A stretch of DNA of 64,000 nt from Roseimaritima sediminicola (GTDB lineage: Bacteria > Planctomycetota > Planctomycetia > Pirellulales > Pirellulaceae). The first letter of the stretch is position 1. The number at the start of each line of letters is the position of its first letter. Below are positions 17,318 to 26,429 of this stretch, piece after piece. The stretch is from NCBI RefSeq assembly GCF_009618275.1, contig NZ_WIAD01000012.1, forward strand, positions 1 through 64,000. Reading direction: 5' to 3'. Made by a program: the position numbers and the translations under genes. A model generated the notes under the pieces. It was not told where the DNA came from, searched no databases, and was given only the letters and a program-made list of their open reading frames with translations.

Positions 17318-17419
17318 GCTCAGATGGGATCGTCGCCACGGGCCGCTCTCGGCGTTGGTCCCGGTTCCGTGCGAACCGAGGCTGACGCCAAAACGGCGGA
17401 TCTGGCTGCTGCCGCCCGG

Positions 17420-17494
17420 CTCGATAGACCGCGACTCGATAGACCGCGACTCGATAGACCGCGACTCGATAGACCGCACCCCGATGGACCGCGA
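17420..17494. repeat. 15-bp tandem repeat, five copies
   Basis: CTCGATAGACCGCGA repeated at 17420, 17435, 17450, 17465 and 17480, with the last two copies diverged. Non-coding. Confidence 0.85.
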
Positions 17495-17550
17495 CCCGAG
17501 CCGTTCGGCACCGCTCAGCCCTCGTGGTGCGTCAAAGCCCAAGCTTAGGG

Positions 17551-17627
17551 TAGCTGATCTCGCCAGAGCTTGGATTGAAGCGGCGAAAAGGTCCAAAGTC
17601 TGGCGACTTCAGCTACGGCCAGACCCT
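17551..17627 (-). repeat. Dispersed intergenic repeat R1, copy a
   Basis: About 75 bp. The reverse complement begins AGGGTCTGGCCGTAGCTGAA and matches 24730-24800 closely. The piece CTGATCTCGCCAGAGCTTGG recurs as a partial, inverted copy at 27215-27245. It lies just outside gene ends. Confidence 0.75.
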
Positions 17628-17650
17628 AAAATCTTACGCTGACGCAGCCC

Positions 17651-17822
17651 TAAGCACGTCGGCATGAATCTTTCGGTGAAACCCCGCGACAACACCCTCC
17701 CGCGCAGCGGGAGGGTCGGGCTCTAAGGCCCGGGGAGGGCCCTGCGAAAACCCTCTCCGGGCCTAAGAGCCCGACTCTCCCAAAGGGAGAGTGATGCCGA
17801 ATTAAAGGTTGCGACGTGCTTA
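17651..17822 (+). mobile_element. MITE-like element, copy 1 (172 bp)
   Basis: Bounded by TAAGCACGTCG and its exact inverted copy CGACGTGCTTA. The interior is palindromic (CCCTCCCGCGCAGCGGGAGG and a second GC-rich stem). The 172-bp copy at 38117-38288 is a nearly identical inverted copy, and a 96-bp internally deleted copy lies at 24897-24992. It encodes no protein. The last three bases (17820-17822) form the TAA stop of the SLC13 gene. The TA at both ends suggests a TA-targeting family such as IS630/Tc1, but that is inference. Confidence 0.8.
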
Positions 17823-19643
17823 GAAGGGGAACAACAGCGGGACGATGATCAGCGTGGCGATCAGGATCAGCAGTTGCAGGGGCACCCCGACTTTTAAAAA
17901 ATCGCCGAAACGGTAACCGCCTGCGCCGGCCACCAGGGCATTGATCGGTGAGGCGACCGGCGTCGCGAACGAGGTCGAAGCGGCCAGAGCGACGCCCATC
18001 AACAGGGGGTGCGGGGAAACGTCCAGTTGCCGGGCAAGTTCCAGGGCCAGCGGAGCGATCAGGACACTGGTCGCCGTGTTGGAGATCGCCTGACTGAGCA
18101 GCGACGTAACCGCGAAGAGCAACAGAAACAGGGCCCGCGGATCGGTCAAGCCAGGGCTGTCCAGGATCGCCGTGACGACCAGGTCCAGCGCCCCGGCTTT
18201 CTCCAACGCCGTCGCCAGCGGCATCACCGCGGCGATCATCACGATGCTTTCCCAGTTCACGCTTTGATAGGCGTTTGAACCTCGGAAGGCGCCACTGATT
18301 ACCATCAACGTCGCGGCCAGCAGGACAGCGGTCACGTTCGCCACCACGCCCGTGCTCATCGCAATCAGCATGGCCACCAGGATCGCAACGACCCAGGGGG
18401 CGGCGGGCGAAAGTTTCGGAGCGAGTTGTTCCTCTTGTTCGCTGACCAGCAAGAAGTCGTTTCGCGCCTGTCCCAGCCGCTTGATCGCGCTCGCGTTGGC
18501 CGCCACCAGCAGCGTATCGCCCGGTCCCATCGCCGTGTCCGAGGTGTAGGTGTCGACCGGGTCTCCCTTCTGCTGCAGGGCGATCACCATCGCGCCATGG
18601 TTGTGAAAAAAATCGACCTCGCGAATCGTCCGGCCGATGAAGGTCGATCGGGGCGGAATAATTAATTCCGCCAGCGGAACCTCCCGAGGCAGCTCCGCCG
18701 GCGAAGCCACCAGTTCGATTTCGCTCTCCGCCACCAGATTCTCCAGCGCCTGAGGATTCGATGACTTGACGAATAGCGAGTCGCCGGCCTGGAGCAGCGT
18801 ATCGGGTTCGCACCTCCGCACCACCGGACCCTTGGGCCCCGGTGTGGATACCGCCAGCACATTCACCCGAAAACTGGTGCGCAGGCTCAGGTCGCGCAGG
18901 GTACGATCCGCCAACATCGATCCTTGCGGAATGCGAAGCTGGAAAATCTGGCTACCGATACCGTAGTTGTGAATCAGTTCCGGCCGCGAGACGAGCCCCC
19001 GGTCGGGCGGCAGATGTTTGGAATCGGTGCGGCGCGCCGGCAGCATCCGCGTCCCAACGGTACTCATGAACGCGACGCCCAGCCCCAGCACGACGACGCC
19101 AGCGGGGGCGAACGAAAAGAAGTGAAATGGTTCCAAGCCCGCGTCGTACAACACTTGATTGACGACCATGTTCGGCGGCGTCCCGATCAGGGTCAGCATG
19201 CCGCCCAACGACGCGGCAAAGGCCAGCGGGATCAGCAGTTTGGCCGGCGGCACTTCGCTGCCGCGACACAGACTGATCACCACCGGCAACATGACCGCCA
19301 CCGTTCCGGTCGAACTGAGCAGCGCCGAGAGCAGTGCACTCGATAGCATGACGGTGATGGTCAAACGCACCGTGGACGTACCACCGAGTCGGCTCAGTCC
19401 GCGGCCGGCCAGATCCGCAACGCCTGAATTCAGCAACGCACCGCCTACGACAAACAACCCCGCGATCATCAGGACCAAGGGGTTCGAGAAACCGGCCGTG
19501 GCTTCGGTCGGCGTCAGGATACCGGTTGCCAGCAGAGCCATCAGGGACACAAAGGCGACCACGTCCAACCGGAACCGGTCCAGCACGAACGCCACAATCG
19601 TCGCCAGCAAAATGCAGGTCACAATCCAAAGGTCAGCAGTCAT
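17820..19643 (-). CDS. SLC13-type permease with two RCK_C domains
   Basis: A 607-residue inner-membrane transporter. The first half has ~6 membrane spans with SNPLVLMIAGLFVVGGAL and the SLC13/CitMHS signature around LLSSTGTVAVMLPVVISLC. Two cytoplasmic RCK_C (TrkA_C) domains occupy roughly residues 225-310 and 320-400, followed by a second set of spans with AISNTATSVLIAPLALELA. This layout is that of sodium-coupled divalent anion transporters (sulfate, dicarboxylate), with RCK_C as a regulatory insert. The substrate cannot be told from sequence. The start is ATG 19643. Its TAA stop coincides with the terminal inverted repeat of MITE copy 1, so the element ends exactly at the gene. Confidence 0.9.
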   Translation of the reverse strand: MTADLWIVTCILLATIVAFVLDRFRLDVVAFVSLMALLATGILTPTEATAGFSNPLVLMIAGLFVVGGALLNSGVADLAGRGLSRLGGTSTVRLTITVMLSSALLSALLSSTGTVAVMLPVVISLCRGSEVPPAKLLIPLAFAASLGGMLTLIGTPPNMVVNQVLYDAGLEPFHFFSFAPAGVVVLGLGVAFMSTVGTRMLPARRTDSKHLPPDRGLVSRPELIHNYGIGSQIFQLRIPQGSMLADRTLRDLSLRTSFRVNVLAVSTPGPKGPVVRRCEPDTLLQAGDSLFVKSSNPQALENLVAESEIELVASPAELPREVPLAELIIPPRSTFIGRTIREVDFFHNHGAMVIALQQKGDPVDTYTSDTAMGPGDTLLVAANASAIKRLGQARNDFLLVSEQEEQLAPKLSPAAPWVVAILVAMLIAMSTGVVANVTAVLLAATLMVISGAFRGSNAYQSVNWESIVMIAAVMPLATALEKAGALDLVVTAILDSPGLTDPRALFLLLFAVTSLLSQAISNTATSVLIAPLALELARQLDVSPHPLLMGVALAASTSFATPVASPINALVAGAGGYRFGDFLKVGVPLQLLILIATLIIVPLLFPF

Positions 19644-19681
19644 CCGAGAATCTTAACCAGATGTCTCGCTGGGCGTAAGGA

Positions 19682-21772
19682 TCAGGGCGCGGCCGCGTCG
19701 CCGACCAGGTCGCTCAAGGGGACCCGCTGGAACGTCAACTGGGCCTGACTGCCCTCGTACAGGATGCCGACGGTGTTCGCGTCGATCATCGACATGCACG
19801 AGTACCCCGCACTGTTGCCTTCGTCCAGCAGCAATTGATGCGACTCGGGCCACGACCGCCCACGATCCGGGGACGCCTTGATCGTCAGTTGGCGTCGTGC
19901 TTGCGTGCTGTTGGGGTTGGAGAACAACAGCCAGTCGCCGCGGCTGCCATCGACCTCTTGAGCCACATCGATCAAGCTCGCCATGCACGTTCCGGGTTCG
20001 ATCAGAGCGTGCTCGGACGTCGGATGTTCCTGCCACGTCTGGCCCATGTCGCGGGTCGTCATCACGACCCGCGCAGGTTTGCGGTTGTAGCGACAGTTCA
20101 ACATCAGCACGCCGGGTTCCACTTCGACGACCTGCGCCTCGGTGGTGTCATCGAAGGCGCCGGTTCCGATCTGCCACGAACGGCCGTGGTCTCGAGAATA
20201 CATGATCGTCGAATGCGGCAGGCGATGCGCCGTCGGGTCCGATTCATCGGGTGGGTCCTGGTACTGCGCGGCGAAGACAATCGTGCCGTCGTGCATCGTG
20301 ATGCCCTTGCCGGGGCCGGGCAAAAGGAAACTCCACTGCGGCTTTTTAACCTGAGCGGTGATGTTGATCGGTTCCGACCACGTCACACCATCGTCGTCAC
20401 TGCGGACCAGCATTACCTGGCCCGTCTCTTCCGGCTTCATTCCCGGTCCCGATCCTCGCCACGACCGATTGCCGTGGCTCCATGTCGCCGCAACCCAGAT
20501 GGTCCCGGTGTTGCGATCCACCAGCACGGCGGGGTCACCGATGCCGTCGTAGTTCCACTGGGGATCGTCGCCCATGTCCATGATCACGCGCATCGGTTCC
20601 CAGGTCTTGCCGCCGTCGGTCGAACGCGACATGCCGACGTCAATGTCCGCCGGCAAATCCCCGCTGCTGCGGTACCGGATGTCATAGACAGCGATCAACG
20701 TTCCTTTGTTGGTGGTGGCCAGCCCCGGAATGCGATACGTATGCACGCCGTCGTCGCCGCCGCTGCGCAGGGCAACACCCATCCGCTGTGTGGAAACGGC
20801 GTCCAGGCCGACGGTCTGTCCATTGGAAAACGTCATGCTCTGACACGCCGCACCCACGGTGTGATCGATGTTGGCGTCCGCCCGCAGTGTGCACGCAATC
20901 CAGACATAGTTCTCGCCTTCCGCTAGGACCTGTTGGCCCGAAATCACCTGCGGTTCGGGGTTGGCCGCATCGGCAACATCGACGGGTTCGCCAAACGGCG
21001 TTGCGGCCGTGAACCGGCGATTCGCTCCGCCAAAATAAATCCGCGCCGCGGCGATGTCGTCCGGCTTTCCAAGCACCGAAGCCTGCAATTGCGAAAGCGA
21101 AATCGGGTTCAGCGTGCCGGTGGTTTCGATCCGCAGCTTCATCAGCGGACTGGCTTCGGCGCCGACCAGTGCCGGCAACGTCAGGGGCACAGCGGTAACC
21201 CCGATGATTTTTTGGGGCACGGCCGGGGCGAGACGCACGTCGTCGATCAGGACGCCGGTCTTGGGCGGACTGGTTACCGTAAACCGCAGCCGCCGGACGT
21301 CGTCATCGCCCAGTGGCACCCGCACGTGCGACAGAAACGAACGGCCCACCCGCACATCCTTGTCGCCGACGTAGATCGTTTGCCAGCGGTCGCCGGAACG
21401 CGTTTGCTTTTCGATGCGAAAGGAAAACGGCTCGCGCTGCGTCCAGCGTTCGGCCCAAAAGGCTAACTCACCAGAGGTATCGACGTCCTCGGCCAACCGC
21501 AGCGTGACGCTCGTCCGTTCGCCTCCGGCCAGCTGCAGGCACTGCGTACCGGTCTTGGCATGCTTGTCGTCGACGATCGCCGTGCCCGCCTCTCGCGTCC
21601 AGACGCCCAGCGGCGTTTGCAGTTGACGGAACGGCCCGGCCGCCGCCTGTTCGAAGCTTTCGCTGCGAGTCGCAGCACCGGTGGACGGGGCGTTCGGCTG
21701 TGGTTCGTCAGCGGGGCACAAAGCCGGTATTGCCAGGAGTGCCATCACGCCGATCAAAAATGTTCGTTTCAT
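19682..21772 (-). CDS. Exo-alpha-sialidase, secreted
   Basis: A 696-residue sialidase with the signal peptide MKRTFLIGVMALLAIPALCPA. An N-terminal ~300-residue beta-rich region probably binds or positions glycan. The catalytic propeller starts at VHTYRIPGLATTNKGTLIAV (the Y/F-R-I-P motif) and carries five Asp-box variants: STDGGKTW, SDDDGVTW, SRDHGRSW, TRDMGQTW and SPDRGRSW. Sialidases release terminal sialic acid from glycans. As many planctomycete paralogues are divergent, the exact sugar is uncertain. The start is ATG 21772. It is divergent from the P-type ATPase and shares a 191-bp promoter region. Confidence 0.9.
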   Translation of the reverse strand: MKRTFLIGVMALLAIPALCPADEPQPNAPSTGAATRSESFEQAAAGPFRQLQTPLGVWTREAGTAIVDDKHAKTGTQCLQLAGGERTSVTLRLAEDVDTSGELAFWAERWTQREPFSFRIEKQTRSGDRWQTIYVGDKDVRVGRSFLSHVRVPLGDDDVRRLRFTVTSPPKTGVLIDDVRLAPAVPQKIIGVTAVPLTLPALVGAEASPLMKLRIETTGTLNPISLSQLQASVLGKPDDIAAARIYFGGANRRFTAATPFGEPVDVADAANPEPQVISGQQVLAEGENYVWIACTLRADANIDHTVGAACQSMTFSNGQTVGLDAVSTQRMGVALRSGGDDGVHTYRIPGLATTNKGTLIAVYDIRYRSSGDLPADIDVGMSRSTDGGKTWEPMRVIMDMGDDPQWNYDGIGDPAVLVDRNTGTIWVAATWSHGNRSWRGSGPGMKPEETGQVMLVRSDDDGVTWSEPINITAQVKKPQWSFLLPGPGKGITMHDGTIVFAAQYQDPPDESDPTAHRLPHSTIMYSRDHGRSWQIGTGAFDDTTEAQVVEVEPGVLMLNCRYNRKPARVVMTTRDMGQTWQEHPTSEHALIEPGTCMASLIDVAQEVDGSRGDWLLFSNPNSTQARRQLTIKASPDRGRSWPESHQLLLDEGNSAGYSCMSMIDANTVGILYEGSQAQLTFQRVPLSDLVGDAAAP

Positions 21773-21963
21773 CTATTTCTCTAAACGCTGAAGACTGCTT
21801 TGGGCTTGGTTATAGCATAGTCGAACTTAGGATCTTGAGCCGCATCGAGCGGTCGTGTTTGACTTGCCCCGCCGCAGGCCAGACAATTTTAAGCTCGGAT
21901 GGAATCTTAATCGGGCGACATCGTGAGTCGCTAGGGACAGAAGACGCGCATCTGGTGGATGCC

Positions 21964-24723
21964 ATGAAGACAACCGCGGGACCTCAATCGCAACCTGCCG
22001 CGGCTTGGCACGCCCTGGATGTTAGCGACGTCGCGGTCCAATTAGCCGCGACCGATCGAGGGCTGAGCGAAACCGAAGCCCAGCGGCGGCTTGCTGAGTA
22101 CGGCCCGAATCAACTGCCGCGAAAGCCGCCGCCTCCGCTGTGGGCGATCGTGCTGCGGCAGTTTCGCAGTCCTTTGATCACCATTTTGTTGCTCGCCGCA
22201 GTCGTCTCTTTGGCGATCGGCGATGTCAAAGATGCCGCATTCATTCTTGGCGTGTTGGTGTTGAACGCCGTGATCGGGGCCTACCAGGAGTGGAAGGCGG
22301 AACAGAGCAGCCACGCGCTGCAGTCCCTGTTGGAAATTCATGCGACGGTTCATCGCGATGGCGATGTTCGGGAAATCCCTGCCGAGGCGGTGGTGCCGGG
22401 CGACGTGGTCTGGCTGGAGTCAGGGAACCGCATCCCTGCCGATATTCGCTTGCTGTCCGCACAAGGGTTGGAAGTCGACGAGTCGTTGCTGACCGGCGAG
22501 TCCTTGCCGGTGCACAAAGTGCCGTCCTGGTTGGGCACCGACACGACGCCGGTCGCCGATCGCCTGAACATGGCCCATGCCGGATCGATCGTGACCCGCG
22601 GACGAGCCCAAGGACTGGTGGTCGCGACCGGGCTGGCGACCAGTGTGGGGCAATTGGCCGTGGATGTGCTGGGCAGCGAAGGCGGCAAAGCACCGCTGCT
22701 GTTGCGGATGGAGCGGTTCACTCGAACCGTCGCCGCGGCCGTCGTGGTCGCGGCGGTGGTTATCGGCGGGATCGGCGTGACCGTGGGTGGATATTCACTG
22801 TCGCAGATGTTCATGTTCTCGATCGCTTTAGCGGTCTCGGCAATCCCCGAAGGACTGCCGGTGGCAATGACCGTGGCTTTGGCGGTCGCCACCACACGGA
22901 TGGCCAGACGCGGTTTGATCGTCCGCCGCTTGACCGCCGTGGAAGGACTGGGCAGTTGCACTCTGGTCGCCACCGACAAGACGGGCACCCTGACCTGCAA
23001 CGAATTGACCGTCCGCGAGATCCACTTGCCCGATGGCCAAGTCCTGACGGTCACCGGCGAGGGGTTCGCGCCGCAGGGCGAAGTGTTTTGCGAGGGCGAA
23101 CGAGTGCAAGTCGCGACGCTGGCTCCGTCGTCGCCGGCCCCAGCGGACCGCCACGACAATCCGCTGGAAGCCTTGGTCCGCGCCGGGGTGCTGTGCAACG
23201 AGTCCGATCTGCATCACCGTGGTGGCGACTGGCTGTGGCACGGCGATGCCGTCGATATCGCGTTTTTGTCCGTGGGCCAAAAGCTGTCTTGCCGACGGCA
23301 ACCGACACTGGATCTTCATCCTCAGCTTCATCAGATTCCCTTTGAACCGGAACAGCAATTCGCTGCCACGTTCCATAAGATCGACCGCGGCGTGCTGGTG
23401 TGTGTCAAAGGCGCCCCCGAACGGGTGCTGGGGATGTGCAGCGAATCGACGACGGCGAGTTTTGATGCTGAACGGTTCGACGCGATGGCAACCGGCATGG
23501 CCGAACAGGGTTTTCGCGTGTTGGCCTTGGCCGACGGCGTGCTGCCCGCATCGGTCGCCGACCAGGCGGTTCCGCCACCGCCGGCGAACCTGCGTTTCCT
23601 TGGCTTCGTCGGCATGATCGACCCCTTGCGTCCGGGAGCCAAAGACGCCGTGCGAGCTTGCAACCGAGCCGGCATCTCGGTTTCGATGGTCACGGGCGAC
23701 CATCGCATCACAGCGCTGGCGATCGCCCGCGACTTGGGGCTGGCCGACGAGGTCGGCCAGGTCATGACCGGCGAAGAACTGCTGGACAAATCACCGCCGG
23801 AACTGGTCGAGATCATCGGCCGGATTCGCGTTTTCGCACGCGTCGCGCCCCAGCAGAAACTCGACATCGTGGCCGCCGCTCGACAGGCCGGCCACTACGT
23901 TGCCGTGACCGGTGATGGCGTCAACGACGCTCCGGCACTGCAAGCGGCCAACATCGGCGTGGCGATGGGCAAGAGCGGAACCGATGTGGCTCGAGAAGCC
24001 GCCGAACTGGTGATCGCCGACGACGATTTCTCAACCATCGTCAGCGGCGTCGAAGAGGGCCGAGTGGCGTACGATAATATTCGCAAAGTCATCTACCTGT
24101 TGGTGTCTACCGGAGCGGCGGAGTTGGTGTTGATGGGCCTGGCGATCGCCACCGGCATGCCCTACCTGCCGCTGTTGCCCATGCAGATCCTCTGGCTGAA
24201 CCTGGTCACCAACGGCATTCAGGATGTGGCTCTGGCGTTTGAACCCAACGAAGGCGATGTGTTGGAGCGTTCACCGCGCGCGCCGAGCGAAGGGATCTTT
24301 AACCAGTTGATGATTGAACGCACCGTCATCGCTGCGGTGGTCATGGGCGGCGTTGGCTTCTTGACCTTTCGCTGGTTGCTGCCGGCCGATCCCAGCGATG
24401 CCGAGGTCGCCTCGGCTCGTAACGGCCTGTTGCTGTTGATGGTGTTGTTCGAAAACATCCACATCGGTAACTGTCGTTCGGAAACCAAGTCCGCCCTGCG
24501 ATTCTCACCGCTGCGCAGCCCCATCCTGCTGACCGGCGTGATCATTGCTTTCCTGGTTCACCTGCTGGCGATGTACACGCCGTGGGGTTCGGCGCTGTTG
24601 GAAACACAACCGGTCGAACCGGCGCAGTGGGCGATCCTGTTTCTGTTGGCCCTAACGATCTTTCCCGTGATGGAACTTCACAAACTGAGCTGGAAGCTTC
24701 GCTACGGCAGTGACGCACACTAG
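21964..24723 (+). CDS. Cation-transporting P-type ATPase (type II)
   Basis: A 919-residue integral membrane ion pump. It has a cation-ATPase N-terminal domain (LSETEAQRRLAEYGPNQLP), an actuator loop with DESLLTGESLPV, the membrane motif AIPEGLPVA, the phosphorylation site VATDKTGTLTCN, the hinge VTGDGVNDAPALQAAN and the C-terminal six-helix region. PEGLP in TM4 and the overall length are typical of P2-type pumps for Ca2+ or monovalent cations, not heavy-metal P1B pumps. No CPx motif is present. The ion cannot be fixed from sequence. The start is ATG 21964 (MKTTAGPQSQP), chosen over upstream frame openings antisense to the sialidase signal peptide. Confidence 0.93.
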   Translation: MKTTAGPQSQPAAAWHALDVSDVAVQLAATDRGLSETEAQRRLAEYGPNQLPRKPPPPLWAIVLRQFRSPLITILLLAAVVSLAIGDVKDAAFILGVLVLNAVIGAYQEWKAEQSSHALQSLLEIHATVHRDGDVREIPAEAVVPGDVVWLESGNRIPADIRLLSAQGLEVDESLLTGESLPVHKVPSWLGTDTTPVADRLNMAHAGSIVTRGRAQGLVVATGLATSVGQLAVDVLGSEGGKAPLLLRMERFTRTVAAAVVVAAVVIGGIGVTVGGYSLSQMFMFSIALAVSAIPEGLPVAMTVALAVATTRMARRGLIVRRLTAVEGLGSCTLVATDKTGTLTCNELTVREIHLPDGQVLTVTGEGFAPQGEVFCEGERVQVATLAPSSPAPADRHDNPLEALVRAGVLCNESDLHHRGGDWLWHGDAVDIAFLSVGQKLSCRRQPTLDLHPQLHQIPFEPEQQFAATFHKIDRGVLVCVKGAPERVLGMCSESTTASFDAERFDAMATGMAEQGFRVLALADGVLPASVADQAVPPPPANLRFLGFVGMIDPLRPGAKDAVRACNRAGISVSMVTGDHRITALAIARDLGLADEVGQVMTGEELLDKSPPELVEIIGRIRVFARVAPQQKLDIVAAARQAGHYVAVTGDGVNDAPALQAANIGVAMGKSGTDVAREAAELVIADDDFSTIVSGVEEGRVAYDNIRKVIYLLVSTGAAELVLMGLAIATGMPYLPLLPMQILWLNLVTNGIQDVALAFEPNEGDVLERSPRAPSEGIFNQLMIERTVIAAVVMGGVGFLTFRWLLPADPSDAEVASARNGLLLLMVLFENIHIGNCRSETKSALRFSPLRSPILLTGVIIAFLVHLLAMYTPWGSALLETQPVEPAQWAILFLLALTIFPVMELHKLSWKLRYGSDAH

Positions 24724-24729
24724 CGTCTC

Positions 24730-24800
24730 GGGTCTGGCCGTAGCTGAAGTCGCCAGACTTTGGACCTTTTCGCCGCCTCGATCCAGTCTCTGGCGAGCCT
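24730..24800 (+). repeat. Dispersed intergenic repeat R1, copy b
   Basis: Inverted match to 17551-17627, including GTCGCCAGACTTTGGACCTT. Immediately downstream of the P-type ATPase stop. Confidence 0.75.
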
Positions 24801-24896
24801 CGGCTCCCCCGAGGCTCTGTCTGAAAACCTGGTCGGGTGGAATGGATGGGCCGCGAGCCGCTGCGAAAACCTGGCGATCATGGTTCGGTTCGGTGG

Positions 24897-24992
24897 TAAG
24901 CACGTCGGCATAAATCTTTCGGTGAAACCCCGCGACAACACCCTCCCGCGCAGCGGGAGGGTAAAGCCGAATTAAATGTTGCGACGTGCTTA
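24897..24992 (+). mobile_element. MITE-like element, copy 2 (96 bp, internal deletion)
   Basis: Same termini TAAGCACGTCG...CGACGTGCTTA and the same CCCTCCCGCGCAGCGGGAGG hairpin as copy 1. The ~76 bp between that hairpin and the right end are missing. It ends 57 nt before the start of the next gene, so it probably lies in that gene's promoter or leader. Confidence 0.78.
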
Positions 24993-25048
24993 GCAACAAC
25001 GCCGGACGACAAAACCGACCCTTTTGCTCTTACTCTGAACGGAACGGT

Positions 25049-25672
25049 GTGCCTTTGAGTTGGACCTTGGCATCGATTCCCAACGCCTTGGAACGCGGTG
25101 AACGGCATCTGCAGCCGAACTGGAGCGTCATCGCGGGTTGGGTCGACTCGCAGCAGTTGGGTGAGCGGACGAATGACGTATGGACAGCGTTAGCCCGTGA
25201 TTGGCTCGAGCAACTTAGACGATCGCTGAATGACGGATACGTTGTGGCCGAATCCTCCGAGTTCTTCGTTTTGAGCAAAGAGTCGGCGGTCAAATCGAAC
25301 CGTCTGCTCGGACATTGCGAATACGCTCGGCGGACGATTCTGCAAACGCTGGACGGCGTCGCTCGAGACGAAGGCTTTGGAAAGCATGTGGTGCTCGTCC
25401 TCGCCAACGTCGAACAGTACTACGACTACATTGCCGACTTCTATCCGGACGAAGGCCAAGAGCTGAGTTATCACCTGGCCCAAGTTCTGTTCCGGAATCT
25501 GATGTCCGATTACCCGAGCAAGGTTTGTGCGATCCTCAACTCGGCAGACTGCGAGGACGCAGGAAACAGTGCTCTGAAACAGCTCTGCGGCACGTCCCTG
25601 GCGGATCGCGCTGGGCAGTTCCTGGGCGGTGGCGATTGGGAACCGCAGGAACGGTTCGAAGAGATTGATTGA
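25049..25672 (+). CDS. Hypothetical protein
   Basis: About 207 residues, no signal peptide or membrane span, no family recognised. Acidic and aromatic, with the distinctive segment HVVLVLANVEQYYDYIADFY. Conserved-looking cysteines occur at KVCAILNSADCEDAG and QLCGTSLADRAG. The start chosen is GTG 25049; an in-frame GTG at 24986 falls inside the end of MITE copy 2 and is less likely native. Codon use resembles the neighbours. Function unknown. Confidence 0.65.
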   Translation: MPLSWTLASIPNALERGERHLQPNWSVIAGWVDSQQLGERTNDVWTALARDWLEQLRRSLNDGYVVAESSEFFVLSKESAVKSNRLLGHCEYARRTILQTLDGVARDEGFGKHVVLVLANVEQYYDYIADFYPDEGQELSYHLAQVLFRNLMSDYPSKVCAILNSADCEDAGNSALKQLCGTSLADRAGQFLGGGDWEPQERFEEID

Positions 25673-25745
25673 GTCTCACAGCCGTGTCGGGGCAGTTTGG
25701 GACGCGGCGTTGGGCTAGAATGAACGCCTGTATCACGGGCAGCCC

Positions 25746-26195
25746 TCAGCACCTGGGACAGGGCAGGGATAGACCGTAGGTACAGCGATTGCACGTTGGG
25801 CAATGCCACTCCCGCCAATCTCGGCAGGTGCGACACACATCGCAGTGCCAGGTGCAGCTCTCCTGCTCTGCGGTTCCCCTGCAGAAGGAAAAGGAATAGA
25901 GCTCGTCGTCGCAGCCAGGACAAGAGTAATTGTCGATCAGTAGCTTTAGTGGGACCGGGTCATGGCCACAGGGCAGCGGTATTAAAAGTTCTAGCTCTTC
26001 GCTAGTCAGTGCGCGAACGATCTCTGCGTTTCCAATCGCGCAGTCGGACATCCTCGAGACATCCATGCCATTGAGCGGGTTCTGGCAATCAACACACTTG
26101 CACGCCTCACTGCAAGGTTGATGGTTTCTTAAGCACTGGCATCGTCGCGTGTCACAGCGGCCCTTGCATTTACAACGCATGGTGGTTTCTTTCAT
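25746..26195 (-). CDS. Small CXC (CRC/Tesmin-TSO1-like) zinc-binding protein
   Basis: A 149-residue cysteine-rich protein. Residues 8-37 read C-x-C-x3-C-x4-C-x-C-x6-C-x3-C-x-C-x2-C followed by N. This is one copy of the CXC motif of Tesmin/TSO1/LIN54 DNA-binding proteins, with one residue fewer in one gap. The C-terminal third ([20 protein letters not shown]) has the C-x2-C-x2-C...HC-x2-C-x2-C spacing of CTCHY/RING-associated zinc fingers. About 19 cysteines in all suggest several zinc sites. No signal peptide. In animals and plants CXC domains bind DNA; the role here is unknown. The start is ATG 26195; an in-frame ATG lies five codons later. Confidence 0.75.
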   Translation of the reverse strand: MKETTMRCKCKGRCDTRRCQCLRNHQPCSEACKCVDCQNPLNGMDVSRMSDCAIGNAEIVRALTSEELELLIPLPCGHDPVPLKLLIDNYSCPGCDDELYSFSFCRGTAEQESCTWHCDVCRTCRDWREWHCPTCNRCTYGLSLPCPRC

Positions 26196-26429
26196 GGGAT
26201 CAACAGCAAAACCGGATACAGATCATTCAGGTGTCCTCGCAGGGCTCGCGCCAACCCAGTTTACCGTCTCGCCCCGTCGCTATCGCTAGTATTTAGCTTT
26301 AAAGTCACGGACGTCAGGGTACGGTAGCGGCAACGCCGGTAGGCTAGAATGATGTTCTCCAGCATAAAGGCTGCGAGCCTGTCCGCATCTTTCCGTACTC
26401 CGCCTACCGATCTTCTCAGAGAAACTCCG

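Larger units (their letters stand above)
17318..17650. other. Repeat-rich intergenic region
   Basis: Holds five tandem copies of a 15-bp unit (CTCGATAGACCGCGA, 17420-17494) and one copy of a dispersed repeat (17551-17627) that recurs inverted at 24730-24800. No gene. Confidence 0.7.
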
